Part shown: piece by piece, positions 28,171 to 37,222 of the stretch
How the letters are laid out: each line of letters begins with the position of its first letter
Numbering within the stretch: the first letter of the stretch is position 1
Position numbers and translations under genes: made by a program
Assembly (NCBI GenBank): GCA_958295715.1
Contig: OY282371.1
Location: 1,845,697 to 1,909,696, forward strand
Reading direction: 5' to 3'
DNA: 64,000 bases
From: an uncultured Dehalococcoidia bacterium
GTDB taxonomy: Bacteria > Chloroflexota > Dehalococcoidia > Lucifugimonadales > GCA-2712585
Notes under the pieces: generated by a model
Told to the model about the DNA's origin: nothing
The model's database searches: none
Seen by the model: the letters and a program-made list of their open reading frames with translations, nothing else

Positions 28171-29064
28171 TTAACCCTCTGTGGCGGCGCGGGCGGCGGC
28201 CACGGTGTTCACCAGCAGCATGGCTATCGTCATGGGGCCAACGCCCCCGGGCACCGGCGTTATCGCTTCCACCCTGTCCAACAGGTCGTCGTAGGCCGCG
28301 TCTCCCACCAGCCGGTAGCCCCGCCGGAGGCTGGCGTCCTCCACCCGGTTGATGCCCACGTCCACCACCACGGCGCCGGGCTTCACCATGCCGGCGGTGA
28401 TGGCGTTGGGGCGGCCCATGGCGGCCACCAGGATATCGGCCTGGCGGGTCATGGCCCCCAGGTCCGGCGTCCCCGTGTGGCACACCGTCACCGTGGCGTT
28501 GGCGTCCGGCCCCTTCTGCATCAGAAGCACGCTCAGGGGCATCCCGACTATTGCGCTGCGGCCGCACACCACCACGTGCTTGCCGTTGGGGGTGATCCCG
28601 TTGCGGGCGAGGAGCTGCTGAATGCCGCCGGGCGTGGCGGGAATAAACAGGGAGGCGCCCCGTGCAAGAAGGCCCACGTTCAACGGATGCATACAGTCAA
28701 CGTCCTTTTCGGGAGCCACGGACCTGATGGCTAGGCCCTCGTCAAGGCCCGGGGGCAGGGGCATCTGCACCAGGATGCCGTGGAACCTAGCGTCCCAGTT
28801 CAGCCCCATGATGAGGGCGTGAAGCTGGCCCTGAGACGCGCTGGCGGGGAGGTGAAACACCTCTGAGTCGATGCCCAAGTCCCGGCAGGCCCTGCCCTTG
28901 TTCCGCACGTAGACGGCGGAGGCCGGGTCGTCGCCCACCAATACCGCCGCCAGCCCCGGCACAACCCCGCGCTCCCGCCGCAGCCGGTCAACCGCGGCCC
29001 TAACCTCGGCGTGTATCTGCCGGGCCGCGGCCCTTCCATCCAATATCCTAGCCGTGCTCGCCAC
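28171..29064 (-). CDS. folD: Methylenetetrahydrofolate dehydrogenase / cyclohydrolase
   Basis: A bifunctional one-carbon enzyme converting 5,10-methylene-THF to 10-formyl-THF. With the GTG at 29064 as start, the catalytic Tyr52 and Lys56 (YVRNKGRA) have the same numbering as in well-studied FolD enzymes. Other hallmarks are QMPLPPGLDE, PEKDVDCMHPLNVG, the NADP-binding VCGRSAIVGMP and the C-terminal TPVPGGVGPMTIAMLL. Length is 297 residues. The frame continues to another GTG at 29109 with GAGGG before it, so that longer start cannot be excluded. It is divergent from acpS. Confidence 0.95.
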   Translation of the reverse strand: MASTARILDGRAAARQIHAEVRAAVDRLRRERGVVPGLAAVLVGDDPASAVYVRNKGRACRDLGIDSEVFHLPASASQGQLHALIMGLNWDARFHGILVQMPLPPGLDEGLAIRSVAPEKDVDCMHPLNVGLLARGASLFIPATPGGIQQLLARNGITPNGKHVVVCGRSAIVGMPLSVLLMQKGPDANATVTVCHTGTPDLGAMTRQADILVAAMGRPNAITAGMVKPGAVVVDVGINRVEDASLRRGYRLVGDAAYDDLLDRVEAITPVPGGVGPMTIAMLLVNTVAAARAATEG

Positions 29065-29126
29065 AGGGCTACTATAGCAAAAAACCGGGCTTGGCGGCTC
29101 GTTAGACACCCCTCAGCCGCCACGTC

Positions 29127-29132
29127 TATAAT
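29127..29132 (+). promoter_or_regulatory. -10 box candidate for acpS-nnr
   Basis: A perfect TATAAT lies 46 bases before the acpS start, in the divergent gap from folD. The best -35, TTAGAC at 29102-29107, is 19 bases away, longer than ideal, so the pair is only suggestive. Confidence 0.4.
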
Positions 29133-29178
29133 ACCTGTTGGAAGCATACCCTGTCCTTCAACCACCACAAGGCGCGAG

Positions 29179-29553
29179 ATGCTAGTCACCGGCATAGACA
29201 TCATCGAGATACAGAGAATCCACGACACCGTGGCCCGGTGGGGAGACCGGTTTCTGCGCCGCATCTACACCCGCGAGGAGTTGGAGTTCTGCCGCGGCCA
29301 GATTCCCCGTCTCGCGGCCCGGTTCGCGGCCAAGGAGGCGGCGTCCAAGGCCCTCGGCACCGGGATTCGCGGCATTGCGTGGCGGGAGATTGAGGTTGTG
29401 CGACAACGGGGGCAGGCCCCCACCCTACGGCTCCACGGCAAGGCGGCCAGAAAATCGGCGGCCCTGGGAATCCGGGAACTGGCCCTAACCCTGTCCCACT
29501 CCCGGAACTACGCCGTGGCCTCGGTGGTGGGATGGCGGGAGGCCCCGCCCTGA
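29179..29553 (+). CDS. acpS: Holo-[acyl-carrier-protein] synthase
   Basis: A 124-residue phosphopantetheinyl transferase that loads CoA-derived phosphopantetheine onto acyl carrier protein. The Mg2+ ligands are Asp7 in GIDIIEI and Glu53 in ARFAAKEAASKALGTG, the two defining AcpS motifs. The ATG at 29179 is the conserved start (MLVTGID); the longer open frame from 29011 has no family support. The 3' end overlaps the NAD(P)HX repair gene by 22 bases, a widely conserved acpS-nnrD arrangement that implies translational coupling. Confidence 0.95.
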   Translation: MLVTGIDIIEIQRIHDTVARWGDRFLRRIYTREELEFCRGQIPRLAARFAAKEAASKALGTGIRGIAWREIEVVRQRGQAPTLRLHGKAARKSAALGIRELALTLSHSRNYAVASVVGWREAPP

Positions 29554-31091
29554 AAGTAGTCACCGTGGAGGAGATGCGGCGCGCGGAAGGGGTCGCCGTC
29601 GCCCAAGGAATATCCACGGACCAGCTAATGGAGCGGGCCGGCCTGGCCGTGGCTAGACATGTCCGCGAAACCCTCGGCTCCGTGGCCGGGAAGCGGACGC
29701 TGGCCCTGGTTGGGCCGGGGAACAACGGCGGCGACGGCCTGGTGGCGGCGCGGCTCCTGGCCCGGTGGGGCGCCAACGTGACGGTGTATCTGATTAGGGA
29801 ACGGCCGCAGGATGACCCCAAGCTGCGCCTGGCCCTCCGCGAGGGGGCGGCCATCTTGCGGGCGTCCGACGATGACGGCTACCGGCTCTTGGACGAGGCG
29901 TTGAAGTCGTCCCACGCGGTCATCGACGCCGGTCTGGGAACCGGGCGCTCCCGCCCCCTCGAGGGCGCCATGAGAGAGGTGATGGCGCGGCTGGACGGGC
30001 GAAGGGGCCTTCTCCTGGCCGTGGACGTCCCAACGGGGATGGATGCCGACACGGGGCGCTGCGACCCGGCCACCCCCACGGCGGACGCCACCCTTGCCCT
30101 GGGCTTCCCCAAGGCCGGCCACTTCCGGTTTCCCGGCGCCGGGAGGGTCGGGCGGCTGGAGGTCCTGGACATCGGCATCCCGCCGGAGGCCGCTCAGGAC
30201 GTTGCCCTGGAGATGATAACCCCTGAATGGGCGCGAGCCAGGCTGCCCCGCCGTCCCTTGGACGGCCACAAGGGGACCTTCGGCCACGCGCTAATCGTGG
30301 GCGGCTCCAGCAACTACCCGGGCGCGGTCTGCCTCGCCACCCGCGCGGCCCTGCGCTCCGGGCCTGGGCTGGTCACGATGGCCGCGCCTCGGAGCCTTCA
30401 GCCCATCCTGGCCGCCAGTGTCACCGAGGCCATTCACCTGCCTGTGCCCGACGACGGGCTTGGGGTCCTGGCCCCACGGGGCCTGCCCGCCCTGACGGGG
30501 TCCATTTCCCAGTACGATTCCCTGGCCGTTGGCTGCGGCATGGGACGCTCCGACAGCGCCCGCCGGTTCCTCGAAGGGCTGCTGGCCCCGGGTTCCTCCC
30601 AAACGCCTCCCATGGTCATTGACGCCGACGGCCTGAACAACCTGGCCTGCGTCGACCGGTGGTGGGAACGCCTCGGCGCCCCCGCAGCGCTCACCCCCCA
30701 CCCCGGCGAGATGTCGCGGCTCACGGGAGCATCCGTGGCTGACGTGCAGGCCAGCCGCGTCGAGACGGCTTTGGAGTGGGCGGCTGGATGGGGAGTGGTG
30801 GTGGTCCTGAAGGGCGCCTACACGGTGGCGGCAAGCCCCGGGGGGATGGCCCGCGTCTCGCCCTTCGCCAACCCAATCCTCGCAACCGGCGGGACCGGCG
30901 ACGCGCTGACGGGCGTTATCGCCGGGCTGCTGGCCCAGGGCATGTCGCCGATGGACGCGGCCTGCGTTGGCGTCTACCTCCACGGCGCGGCGGCTGAGCG
31001 GCTGAGCGGGACCTACGGCGACAGGGGGGCCACCGCGGAAGACCTTATAGCCGCCCTGCCACTGGCCGCCAAGGCCCTACTGGACGGCTGA
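29532..31091 (+). CDS. nnrE-nnrD fusion: Bifunctional NAD(P)H-hydrate epimerase / ADP-dependent NAD(P)H-hydrate dehydratase
   Basis: A 519-residue YjeF-type fusion repairing hydrated NADH and NADPH. The N-terminal epimerase domain (about 1-215) has VGPGNNGGDGL at 60-70 and DAGLGTG. The C-terminal ribokinase-like dehydratase domain (about 225-519) has KGTFGHALIVGGS, LTPHPGEMSRL, VLKGAYT and the ATP/ADP-site GGTGDALTG. Both halves look complete. It overlaps acpS by 22 bases at its start and glcF by 15 bases at its convergent end. Confidence 0.95.
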   Translation: MAGGPALKVVTVEEMRRAEGVAVAQGISTDQLMERAGLAVARHVRETLGSVAGKRTLALVGPGNNGGDGLVAARLLARWGANVTVYLIRERPQDDPKLRLALREGAAILRASDDDGYRLLDEALKSSHAVIDAGLGTGRSRPLEGAMREVMARLDGRRGLLLAVDVPTGMDADTGRCDPATPTADATLALGFPKAGHFRFPGAGRVGRLEVLDIGIPPEAAQDVALEMITPEWARARLPRRPLDGHKGTFGHALIVGGSSNYPGAVCLATRAALRSGPGLVTMAAPRSLQPILAASVTEAIHLPVPDDGLGVLAPRGLPALTGSISQYDSLAVGCGMGRSDSARRFLEGLLAPGSSQTPPMVIDADGLNNLACVDRWWERLGAPAALTPHPGEMSRLTGASVADVQASRVETALEWAAGWGVVVVLKGAYTVAASPGGMARVSPFANPILATGGTGDALTGVIAGLLAQGMSPMDAACVGVYLHGAAAERLSGTYGDRGATAEDLIAALPLAAKALLDG

Positions 31092-32384
31092 CGGAGAAGG
31101 CCCCTCCTCCGCCTGGTAGGCCTGGTCCAAAACGTCCACCACGTGGCAGACGCGGACGGGGGATCCCGCCTCCCGCAGCCCGTTCTCCAACTGAATGGCG
31201 CAGCCCGGATTGGCCGTGACCACCATGTCGACCCCGGCGGCCAGGACCCACTCCATCTTGCTGGCCAGCAGCCTCTCAGACATGCGCCGCTGGGTGATGG
31301 TGTAAATCCCCGCGGCGCCGCAGCACCGGGAAGCTTCCTCCATCTCGACAAGCTCAAGGCCGGGCGTCCCGCGCAGCAGGGTTCTCGGCGCCTCGGTAAT
31401 GCGCTGGGCGTGGGCCAGATGGCACGGGTCCTGGTAGGTTGCCCTGGCGTCAACCCGGCCCCGCGGCGGGTCCAGGGGAAGCCCGGCCAGGAACTCCGTT
31501 ATGTCAACGGTCATGGCCGCCGCCCTCGCCGCCCTCTCAGCGTAAACCGGGTCATCCTCCAGCAGTTCGCCGTACTCCTTCATGGCAGAGCCGCACCCGG
31601 CCGAGGCGGTCACAATCCGGTCGACGCCCGCGTCGAGAAAGGCGTCGATGTTGCGCCGGGCCATCCCGCGGGCCGTCTTGGGGTCGCCGCTGTGAAGGTT
31701 CAGGGCGCCGCAGCAACCCTGTCCCACCGGAGTCGCCACGTCGCAGCCGTTGCGCCGGAGGATTCGCGCCGCCGCATCCATCGTCGGCGCCTGAGCCACC
31801 GGCATAACGCAGCCCGACAGCAGCCCAACCTTCATCCTGGTCTCGCCCACGGCCCGCAAGACGCCGGGCTGGGGCGCAAAGAAGCGGGTTGGAAGCTCAG
31901 GCAGCTGGGCTTCCAGCCTGTCCAGCCCTCCCGGGAGCAGCTTGAGGATGCGCGACCACCTGACCAGGCGTCGCAGGCCCCGGCGCTGGTAGAGCCTGAG
32001 AGCCGACGCCAGGAGCCTGAGCATCCGGAGGCGGGGCAGCAGTCCCCGCAGAAAGAGGGCGGCCACCATCCTATGACGCCACGAGACCGCGCCCTGCTCC
32101 ACAGCGTCCCGGCGGGCCGTCTCTATCAGCCGTCCGTAGGGGACACCGGAGGGGCAGGCCGTCTCGCAGGCGCGGCAGGCCAGGCACATGTCCCAGTGAC
32201 CGGCCACCCTCCTGTTGATGTCGAGTCGGCCTTCGTGCACCGCCTTCATCAAGGCAATCCTGCCCCTGGGCGACTCCGTTTCAAGGCCCGTCTCCATGTA
32301 TGTGGGGCAGGCGCTGAGGCACAGCCCGCAGTGGACGCACCGGTACAGGTCCTCGGCCGTGATGGGCGCGTCTTGGCTAACCAC
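31077..32384 (-). CDS. glcF: Glycolate oxidase iron-sulfur subunit
   Basis: A 435-residue protein with two N-terminal [4Fe-4S] ferredoxin motifs (Cys16/19/22/26 in CVHCGLCLSACP and Cys67/70/73/77 in CLACRACETACP). Two CCG domains follow (GCCGAL in the middle and RCCGAAGIY late), which bind further cofactor in heterodisulfide-reductase-like proteins. With the two upstream FAD subunits it forms membrane-linked glycolate or 2-hydroxy acid dehydrogenase, passing electrons toward quinones. The frame opens far upstream, but GTG 32384 has AAGGGGG before it; GTG 32399 is an alternative. Confidence 0.9.
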   Translation of the reverse strand: MVSQDAPITAEDLYRCVHCGLCLSACPTYMETGLETESPRGRIALMKAVHEGRLDINRRVAGHWDMCLACRACETACPSGVPYGRLIETARRDAVEQGAVSWRHRMVAALFLRGLLPRLRMLRLLASALRLYQRRGLRRLVRWSRILKLLPGGLDRLEAQLPELPTRFFAPQPGVLRAVGETRMKVGLLSGCVMPVAQAPTMDAAARILRRNGCDVATPVGQGCCGALNLHSGDPKTARGMARRNIDAFLDAGVDRIVTASAGCGSAMKEYGELLEDDPVYAERAARAAAMTVDITEFLAGLPLDPPRGRVDARATYQDPCHLAHAQRITEAPRTLLRGTPGLELVEMEEASRCCGAAGIYTITQRRMSERLLASKMEWVLAAGVDMVVTANPGCAIQLENGLREAGSPVRVCHVVDVLDQAYQAEEGPSPSAVQ

Positions 32385-32431
32385 AGGTTCCCCCTTCACC
32401 GGCGCATCCTTCGAAACTCCGGGGCGCGGCG

Positions 32432-33739
32432 TCACAGTCCACCAACGAAACGGCCCGGATTCAGCGTTCGCTCCGGGTCCAGCGCGGCCTTGACCCGTCG
32501 CATTATGTCCATAGCGGCGGGAACGGGGCCCCACACGTCCAACTCCCGCGCCACCTCAGCGGGGCGCCCCTCGATGACCCAACGGCTTCCGAAGGATTCG
32601 GCAATCCCGGTGACGCGGCGGACGGTCTCAACAGATATGGGAACGCCTTGGCCGCCCCACCAGAGGCTCCTGACCGCTCCCATGCCCACGTCGGCCACGA
32701 GTCCGTGGGTGAACGGGGGAACTTCCAACGAGTCCAAGGCCAGCGCGAGGGCCGCCGTTTTAGAGGGAAGCAGGCTGAACCTGACGCTGAGACTCGGCGG
32801 CTCCGCGCCCGCCCACGGCAGGTCCGTGAGCCGCTGCCACGTCCTGAAGCCATCGTCGGAGGAAAGGGCATCGGCGCGGCGACCCCCGCCTTCCTTCACG
32901 GCGGCCCAAGCCCGGCCCACCCTGCTATCGACGATGCCCTGACGACCCTGGAAGAGGGCCAGGAGCCGGCAGCCCCCGGGTTCCAACCCCAGCCTCGCCG
33001 ACGCCGCGCCGTTGACCACTATCGCCGCGTTGGGACCGACGCCACTCCTCAGCAAGGCCGAAGCGCGCTCCAAGGCGTCGGCGAGATGACGAAACCCGGC
33101 GACCAGCGTCCGGGCGGCGGGGGGCTTGGGGGCGACCTTGAACGCCGCCTCCACGATGACGCCCAGGGTGCCCAGGGACCCGGTATAGAGCTTGTTCATG
33201 TCGTACCCGGTGACGTTCTTCACGACCTTGCCGCCGCCCTTCGTAACGGCGCCGTTGGCGTTGACCACCTTGACGCCAATGAGCCAGTCCCTGGGCATAC
33301 CGTAGGCGAAACTCAGGGGGCCGGAATGGGCCGTGGCAAGGACGCCGCCGACGGTGGCCCTTTCCGGGCATGGCGCCTCCAGGGGGAGGAACTGCCCCTC
33401 CTCGGCCAAACGCCCTTGCAGTTCGGCCAAGGCAACCCCGGCCTCAACGGTGACCGTCAGGTCGGCAGGCTCGTACTCCACCACCCGGCTCAGGGAGCGC
33501 GTGACCATAACGACGCCGGGGGCGGGTGGAGGATTGCCCAAGGACATCATAACGCCGCCGCCGTAGGGCGTCACGCCAACCCCCTTACCGGCGGCCAAGC
33601 GGACGGTCCGGGAGACCTCCTCCACCGTGGAGGGAAAGGCGACGGCAAGGGGCGCGACGCCGTCGATGGCATAGGCGGAGAGGCCATCCTCCGGCAGGGC
33701 GTTGGGAACCCCCGCGGACCTGAGCACAGCCTCGGACAT
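32432..33739 (-). CDS. glcE: Glycolate oxidase FAD-binding subunit
   Basis: About 435 residues of the PCMH-type FAD domain family, shorter than GlcD and lacking the HxGDGN motif, as expected for GlcE. FAD-binding words include VTPYGGGVMMSLGN, ERATVGGVLATAHSGP and KNVTGYDMNKLYTGSLGTLGVI. It lies between glcD and glcF in the usual D-E-F order. The frame can also start at a TTG (33760) directly abutting the glcD stop; the ATG at 33739 is chosen as the more usual codon, without a clear ribosome site for either. Confidence 0.88.
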   Translation of the reverse strand: MSEAVLRSAGVPNALPEDGLSAYAIDGVAPLAVAFPSTVEEVSRTVRLAAGKGVGVTPYGGGVMMSLGNPPPAPGVVMVTRSLSRVVEYEPADLTVTVEAGVALAELQGRLAEEGQFLPLEAPCPERATVGGVLATAHSGPLSFAYGMPRDWLIGVKVVNANGAVTKGGGKVVKNVTGYDMNKLYTGSLGTLGVIVEAAFKVAPKPPAARTLVAGFRHLADALERASALLRSGVGPNAAIVVNGAASARLGLEPGGCRLLALFQGRQGIVDSRVGRAWAAVKEGGGRRADALSSDDGFRTWQRLTDLPWAGAEPPSLSVRFSLLPSKTAALALALDSLEVPPFTHGLVADVGMGAVRSLWWGGQGVPISVETVRRVTGIAESFGSRWVIEGRPAEVARELDVWGPVPAAMDIMRRVKAALDPERTLNPGRFVGGL

Positions 33740-33760
33740 CCGGCACGGCACGGCGGCCAA

Positions 33761-35206
33761 CTACACGTATGCGCCGGGGCCGGCGGCCATCACCGCGCCG
33801 CGTTGCAGGTTATGATGCCCCGCCGGCCCGCCGGGGAACCCCTTGCCGGGATTGAGGCGGCCCAAGGGGGCGAAGGCGCCCCGAACCGTCTTCATCATCT
33901 CCATGTCCTCGCCGGTGAAGACCAGGGGCATGTACGCCTTCTTCTCCAAGCCTATGCCGTGCTCACCGCTCAGGGCGCCCCCCAACTCCACGCAGACCTT
34001 CAGGATATCGCCGCCCGCCTCCATAACCCGCTCAACGGCGCCGGGCTTTCTTTCGTCAAAGAGGACGCACGGGTGCAGGTTGCCGTCGCCGGCGTGAAAG
34101 ACGTTGGCTATGGGCAAATCGTAGCGATGGCCTATCTCCGACACGCGCTCCAGGGCCTCGGTGAGCCTGGTGCGCGGGACCACGCCATCCACCAGATAGT
34201 AGTTGGGAGCCAGGGCGCCGAGGGCCCCCAGGGCACCCTTCCGCGCCGACCACAGCCGTTCCCGCTCCTCCTCCGACTCCGCCCACCGGAGGTTGAAGGC
34301 CCCCGCGCCGGTCAGAATGGCCTCAACCTCCAACCCCGTCTCCTCCAACTCCTCGGCCTCACCCTCCAACTCCACCAGAAGGGCCGCGCCGGCCTCCTCC
34401 GGCAGCCCTGCGTGGGCGACCTTTTGCACCGCCCTTATTGTGAGGGCGTCAACCATCTCAAGGGCCGCCGGGACCATGCCGCCCGCTATGACGGCGGACA
34501 CGGCGTCGCAGGCCGACCTCATGTCGGAAAAGGCCGCCAGATAGGTCTTGGCGGCGGGCGGTGTCGGCAGCAGCCGCGTGACAATCTTCGTGGCAAGGCC
34601 AAAGGTCCCCTCCGAGCCGACGAAAAGGCCGCGCAGGTCATATCCGTGGGAATCGCGCTCCATGCCGCCCAACCACGTCACGGCGCCGTCCTCCAGGACC
34701 ACCTCCATGCCCAGGACGTGATTGCTGGTGACCCCGTAGGCCAGGCAGTGGGGGCCGCCGGCGTTCTCCGCAACGTTGCCGCCCAGGGTGCACGCCTTCT
34801 GGCTGGACGGGTCGGGGGCGTAACGCAGTCCGCTGCGCCGGGCGCGCTGGTCCAGACGCAGGTTGATGACGCCGGGTTCGACCACCGCCAAGCGGTTCTC
34901 AACGTCCACCTCCAGGATGCGGTTCATCCTGGTCAGGGCCACCTGAAGCCCGCCCTCGGAGGCCACCGCGCCGCCGCTCAACCCGGTTCCCGACCCGCGC
35001 CCCACCACCGCGACACCCTCCCGGTAGGCGAGGGCCAGAACCCGGCTGACCTCCCCGGTGGAGTCCGGCAGGACCACCGCCTGGGGCATGGCCCTGTCAA
35101 TGGAGCCGTCGTACTCGTAGACCAGCAGGTCCTCGGGGTGGTGAACGACGCGCTCCTTCCCCACAATGGCCTCAAGCCCCTTCACCAGCGGCCTTCTCTT
35201 GGACAA
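33761..35206 (-). CDS. glcD: Glycolate/2-hydroxy acid oxidase FAD-linked subunit
   Basis: A 481-residue FAD-linked dehydrogenase. The N-terminal PCMH domain has VGRGSGTGLSGGA and CTLGGNVAENAGGPHCLAYG; the C-terminal FAD-oxidase domain has the substrate-site FHAGDGNLHP and the closing GEHGIGLEKK. It catalyses oxidation of glycolate or lactate-like acids. The start is a TTG with GAGGGGG upstream, behind a plausible promoter. It is the first gene of glcDEF. D-lactate dehydrogenases share this architecture, so the acid oxidised is inferred from gene order. Confidence 0.92.
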   Translation of the reverse strand: MSKRRPLVKGLEAIVGKERVVHHPEDLLVYEYDGSIDRAMPQAVVLPDSTGEVSRVLALAYREGVAVVGRGSGTGLSGGAVASEGGLQVALTRMNRILEVDVENRLAVVEPGVINLRLDQRARRSGLRYAPDPSSQKACTLGGNVAENAGGPHCLAYGVTSNHVLGMEVVLEDGAVTWLGGMERDSHGYDLRGLFVGSEGTFGLATKIVTRLLPTPPAAKTYLAAFSDMRSACDAVSAVIAGGMVPAALEMVDALTIRAVQKVAHAGLPEEAGAALLVELEGEAEELEETGLEVEAILTGAGAFNLRWAESEEERERLWSARKGALGALGALAPNYYLVDGVVPRTRLTEALERVSEIGHRYDLPIANVFHAGDGNLHPCVLFDERKPGAVERVMEAGGDILKVCVELGGALSGEHGIGLEKKAYMPLVFTGEDMEMMKTVRGAFAPLGRLNPGKGFPGGPAGHHNLQRGAVMAAGPGAYV

Positions 35207-35234
35207 CCGGCCCCCTCAGCAGTCAGGTTGACTC

Positions 35235-35263
35235 ATACTATGCCAGCCCGCGCCGCTTTGCAA
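35235..35263 (-). promoter_or_regulatory. Promoter candidate for glcDEF
   Basis: On the minus strand, -35 TTGCAA (35258-35263) and -10 TAGTAT (35235-35240) are separated by exactly 17 bases, each with four matches of six. The transcript would start about 22 bases before the glcD start codon at 35206, leaving room for the GAGGGGG ribosome site. Confidence 0.5.
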
Positions 35264-35396
35264 CGTGATTTATCGCGGTTGAACTGGTATCATGTCGCCT
35301 CATCCGGTTCTGCGGGGGTTCCCTTTGGGAAGCTCTCTGCGGGAACCGCCGCCCAGGACGCAGGCGGGCGCCAGTCTGCGTCTCAGGGCTTCCGGT

Positions 35397-35416
35397 ATTC
35401 CCGCGCAGGCGGGAAT
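35397..35416. repeat. Solitary ATTCCC-N8-GGGAAT hairpin
   Basis: This is a single perfect first-type hairpin with the core GCGCAGGC, in the 5' leader region of the TenA gene, about 40 bases before its ATG. It is the only copy in the window that is not in a cluster. Confidence 0.8.
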
Positions 35417-35452
35417 GCCGGGAAGAGGGACACAGCAGCTAGGAAAGAAAAC

Positions 35453-36148
35453 ATGACCTTCAGCGACAGGGTGGAGGAGAGGTTGGCCCCCCTTCGCCAA
35501 GCCATTCTCAGCCACCCCTTTACGACGGGCATCGGAGACGGGACATTGGAGCTTGACAAGTTCCGGTTCTACGTGCGCCAAGACTATCTCTATCTCATCG
35601 ACTACAGCCGCGTTTTGGCCGTGGCCTCGGCCCGCGCGGGAACCCTCGACGCCATGGGCTGGTTCGCCCGCCTCCTCCACGAGACCCTGAACACGGAGAT
35701 GGACCTGCACCGGGACTTCTGCGCCGGGTTCGGCGTCTCCCGCCAGGAGCTTGAAGCCACCAAGCGGGCGCCCACCACCCTGGCCTACACCCAGTTTCTG
35801 CTGTCCACGGCCCATCACCGCCCCTTTGCGGAGTTGGCGGCGGCGTTGCTGCCCTGCCAGTGGGGTTACTGGGAGATAGGCGACTACCTCAACCGCCGAG
35901 GCCTCCCCTCTCACGCGCCCCTCTACAGCCAGTGGATAGGGATGTACGCCTCGGAGGAGTTCAAGGCCCTGGGCCTCTGGGTCCGCAAGCTGGTTGACGG
36001 CCTCGCCCAAGACCAGCCATCCCCGGTCCTTGAAGGAATGGAGGAGGCCTACGCGACCAGCCTTCGCTACGAGCTCCTCTTTTGGGAGGCCTGCTACAAT
36101 CTCGAGACCTGGCCTCCGGGCGGCGTTGACGACGCCCCGGAGCCATAG
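35453..36148 (+). CDS. tenA: TenA-family aminopyrimidine aminohydrolase (thiaminase II)
   Basis: A 231-residue all-helical enzyme that hydrolyses 4-amino-5-aminomethyl-2-methylpyrimidine in thiamine salvage. Asp44, Tyr47, Tyr51, Tyr112, nucleophile Cys135 (LLPCQWGYWEIG) and Tyr139 all have the numbering known for Bacillus TenA; the catalytic Glu is near 212 in FWEACYN. This numerical fit fixes the start at 35453, although a misleading open frame extends upstream for over 900 codons antisense to glcE and glcD. It is 12 bases from the next gene. No other thiamine gene is in view. Confidence 0.92.
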   Translation: MTFSDRVEERLAPLRQAILSHPFTTGIGDGTLELDKFRFYVRQDYLYLIDYSRVLAVASARAGTLDAMGWFARLLHETLNTEMDLHRDFCAGFGVSRQELEATKRAPTTLAYTQFLLSTAHHRPFAELAAALLPCQWGYWEIGDYLNRRGLPSHAPLYSQWIGMYASEEFKALGLWVRKLVDGLAQDQPSPVLEGMEEAYATSLRYELLFWEACYNLETWPPGGVDDAPEP

Positions 36149-36160
36149 GAGGACGCTGCC

Positions 36161-37222
36161 GTGCCCCTGCTAAGCCACCAGTTCCTCAATAAGGTCTGCG
36201 TCTCCATATTCCGCGCGCTGGGCGCGTCGGAGCGGGAGGCCTCCACCGTCGCCGCCCACGTGGTCAAGGCCAACCTGACGGGCCACGACTCCCACGGCGT
36301 TATCCAGGTCCCCGTGTACGCCGAGCGAATCAAAATCGGGCACATAGTCCCCGGGGCGCCCATGGAGATTCTGGATGAAACGCCCACCACGGCCCGCGTC
36401 AACGGCAACTGGGGCTTCGGATACGTGGTCACCGAGGGGGCCATGGAGATGGCCATAGGCAAGGCGCGGGCCCACGGCGTGGCCGCCGTCACCGTCTTTC
36501 ACCAGAGCCACGTGGGACGGCTTGGCGGCTACTCGACCATGGCCGCCGAGTCGGGGATGATAGGCATGATAACCGCCGACTCCGGCCAGGGTCCCAAGGC
36601 CGTGGCCCCCTTTGGCGGCAGCGCCCGGCGGCTGGGCACCAACCCCATCTCCATAGCCGCGCCCAGCAACCTGGAGGGCGTCGTGCTCCTCGACATGGCC
36701 ACCAGCGCGGTGGCGGCGGGCAAGATAACCCTGGCCGTCAACCGCAAGGAGGCCATCCCCGGCTCCTGGGTCATCGACAAAAACGGCAGCCCCACCACCA
36801 GTCCCCAAGACTACCTGGAAGGCGGCGCCATTCTCCCTCTAGGCGCCGACCAGGGTCACAAGGGATACGGCCTGTCCTTCATGGTGGAGATACTGTCCGG
36901 CCTCCTCACCGGACTGGGCTTCGGCATCGACCCCCAAGGCCGCCACAACGACGGGTGCTTTTTGGCCGCGTTCAACGTGGCCGCCTTCCGGCCCCTGGAG
37001 GAGTTCAAGCGGGAGGTGGGGGAGTTCGCCAAGTTCGTCAAGAGTTCACCCCCGGCCCAAGGCTTCAAGGATGTCCTCTACCCCGGGGAGTTGGAGTGGC
37101 TTACGGAGCAACGGCGGCGGCGGGAGGGCGTCTTTGTGGAGGAGGAGACGTGGCGCGAGATTTGGGGCCTCGTCCAGGAGCACAACCTAGAGGACGCGGT
37201 GGGAGAGGGCGCGCCCGGCTAA
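36161..37222 (+). CDS. Ldh family (malate/L-lactate/ureidoglycolate) dehydrogenase
   Basis: A 353-residue NAD(P)-dependent oxidoreductase of the Ldh_2 type, unrelated in fold to ordinary lactate dehydrogenase. Characteristic segments are NLTGHDSHGVIQVP with the catalytic His, VTVFHQSHVGRLGGYS and RRLGTNPISIAAPS for the cofactor, and GADQGHKGYGLSFMVEIL. It starts at a GTG with GGAGGA upstream. It follows tenA by 12 bases. Oxidation of a 2-hydroxy acid fits with glcDEF nearby. Its stop overlaps the convergent YceI gene by four bases. Confidence 0.9.
   Translation: MPLLSHQFLNKVCVSIFRALGASEREASTVAAHVVKANLTGHDSHGVIQVPVYAERIKIGHIVPGAPMEILDETPTTARVNGNWGFGYVVTEGAMEMAIGKARAHGVAAVTVFHQSHVGRLGGYSTMAAESGMIGMITADSGQGPKAVAPFGGSARRLGTNPISIAAPSNLEGVVLLDMATSAVAAGKITLAVNRKEAIPGSWVIDKNGSPTTSPQDYLEGGAILPLGADQGHKGYGLSFMVEILSGLLTGLGFGIDPQGRHNDGCFLAAFNVAAFRPLEEFKREVGEFAKFVKSSPPAQGFKDVLYPGELEWLTEQRRRREGVFVEEETWREIWGLVQEHNLEDAVGEGAPG

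Noticed and set aside
32648-36148. Open frame of 1166 codons on the plus strand
   Set aside because: It is antisense to glcE and glcD over most of its length and only its last 232 codons (tenA) show family conservation; GC-rich codon bias leaves the opposite frame open.
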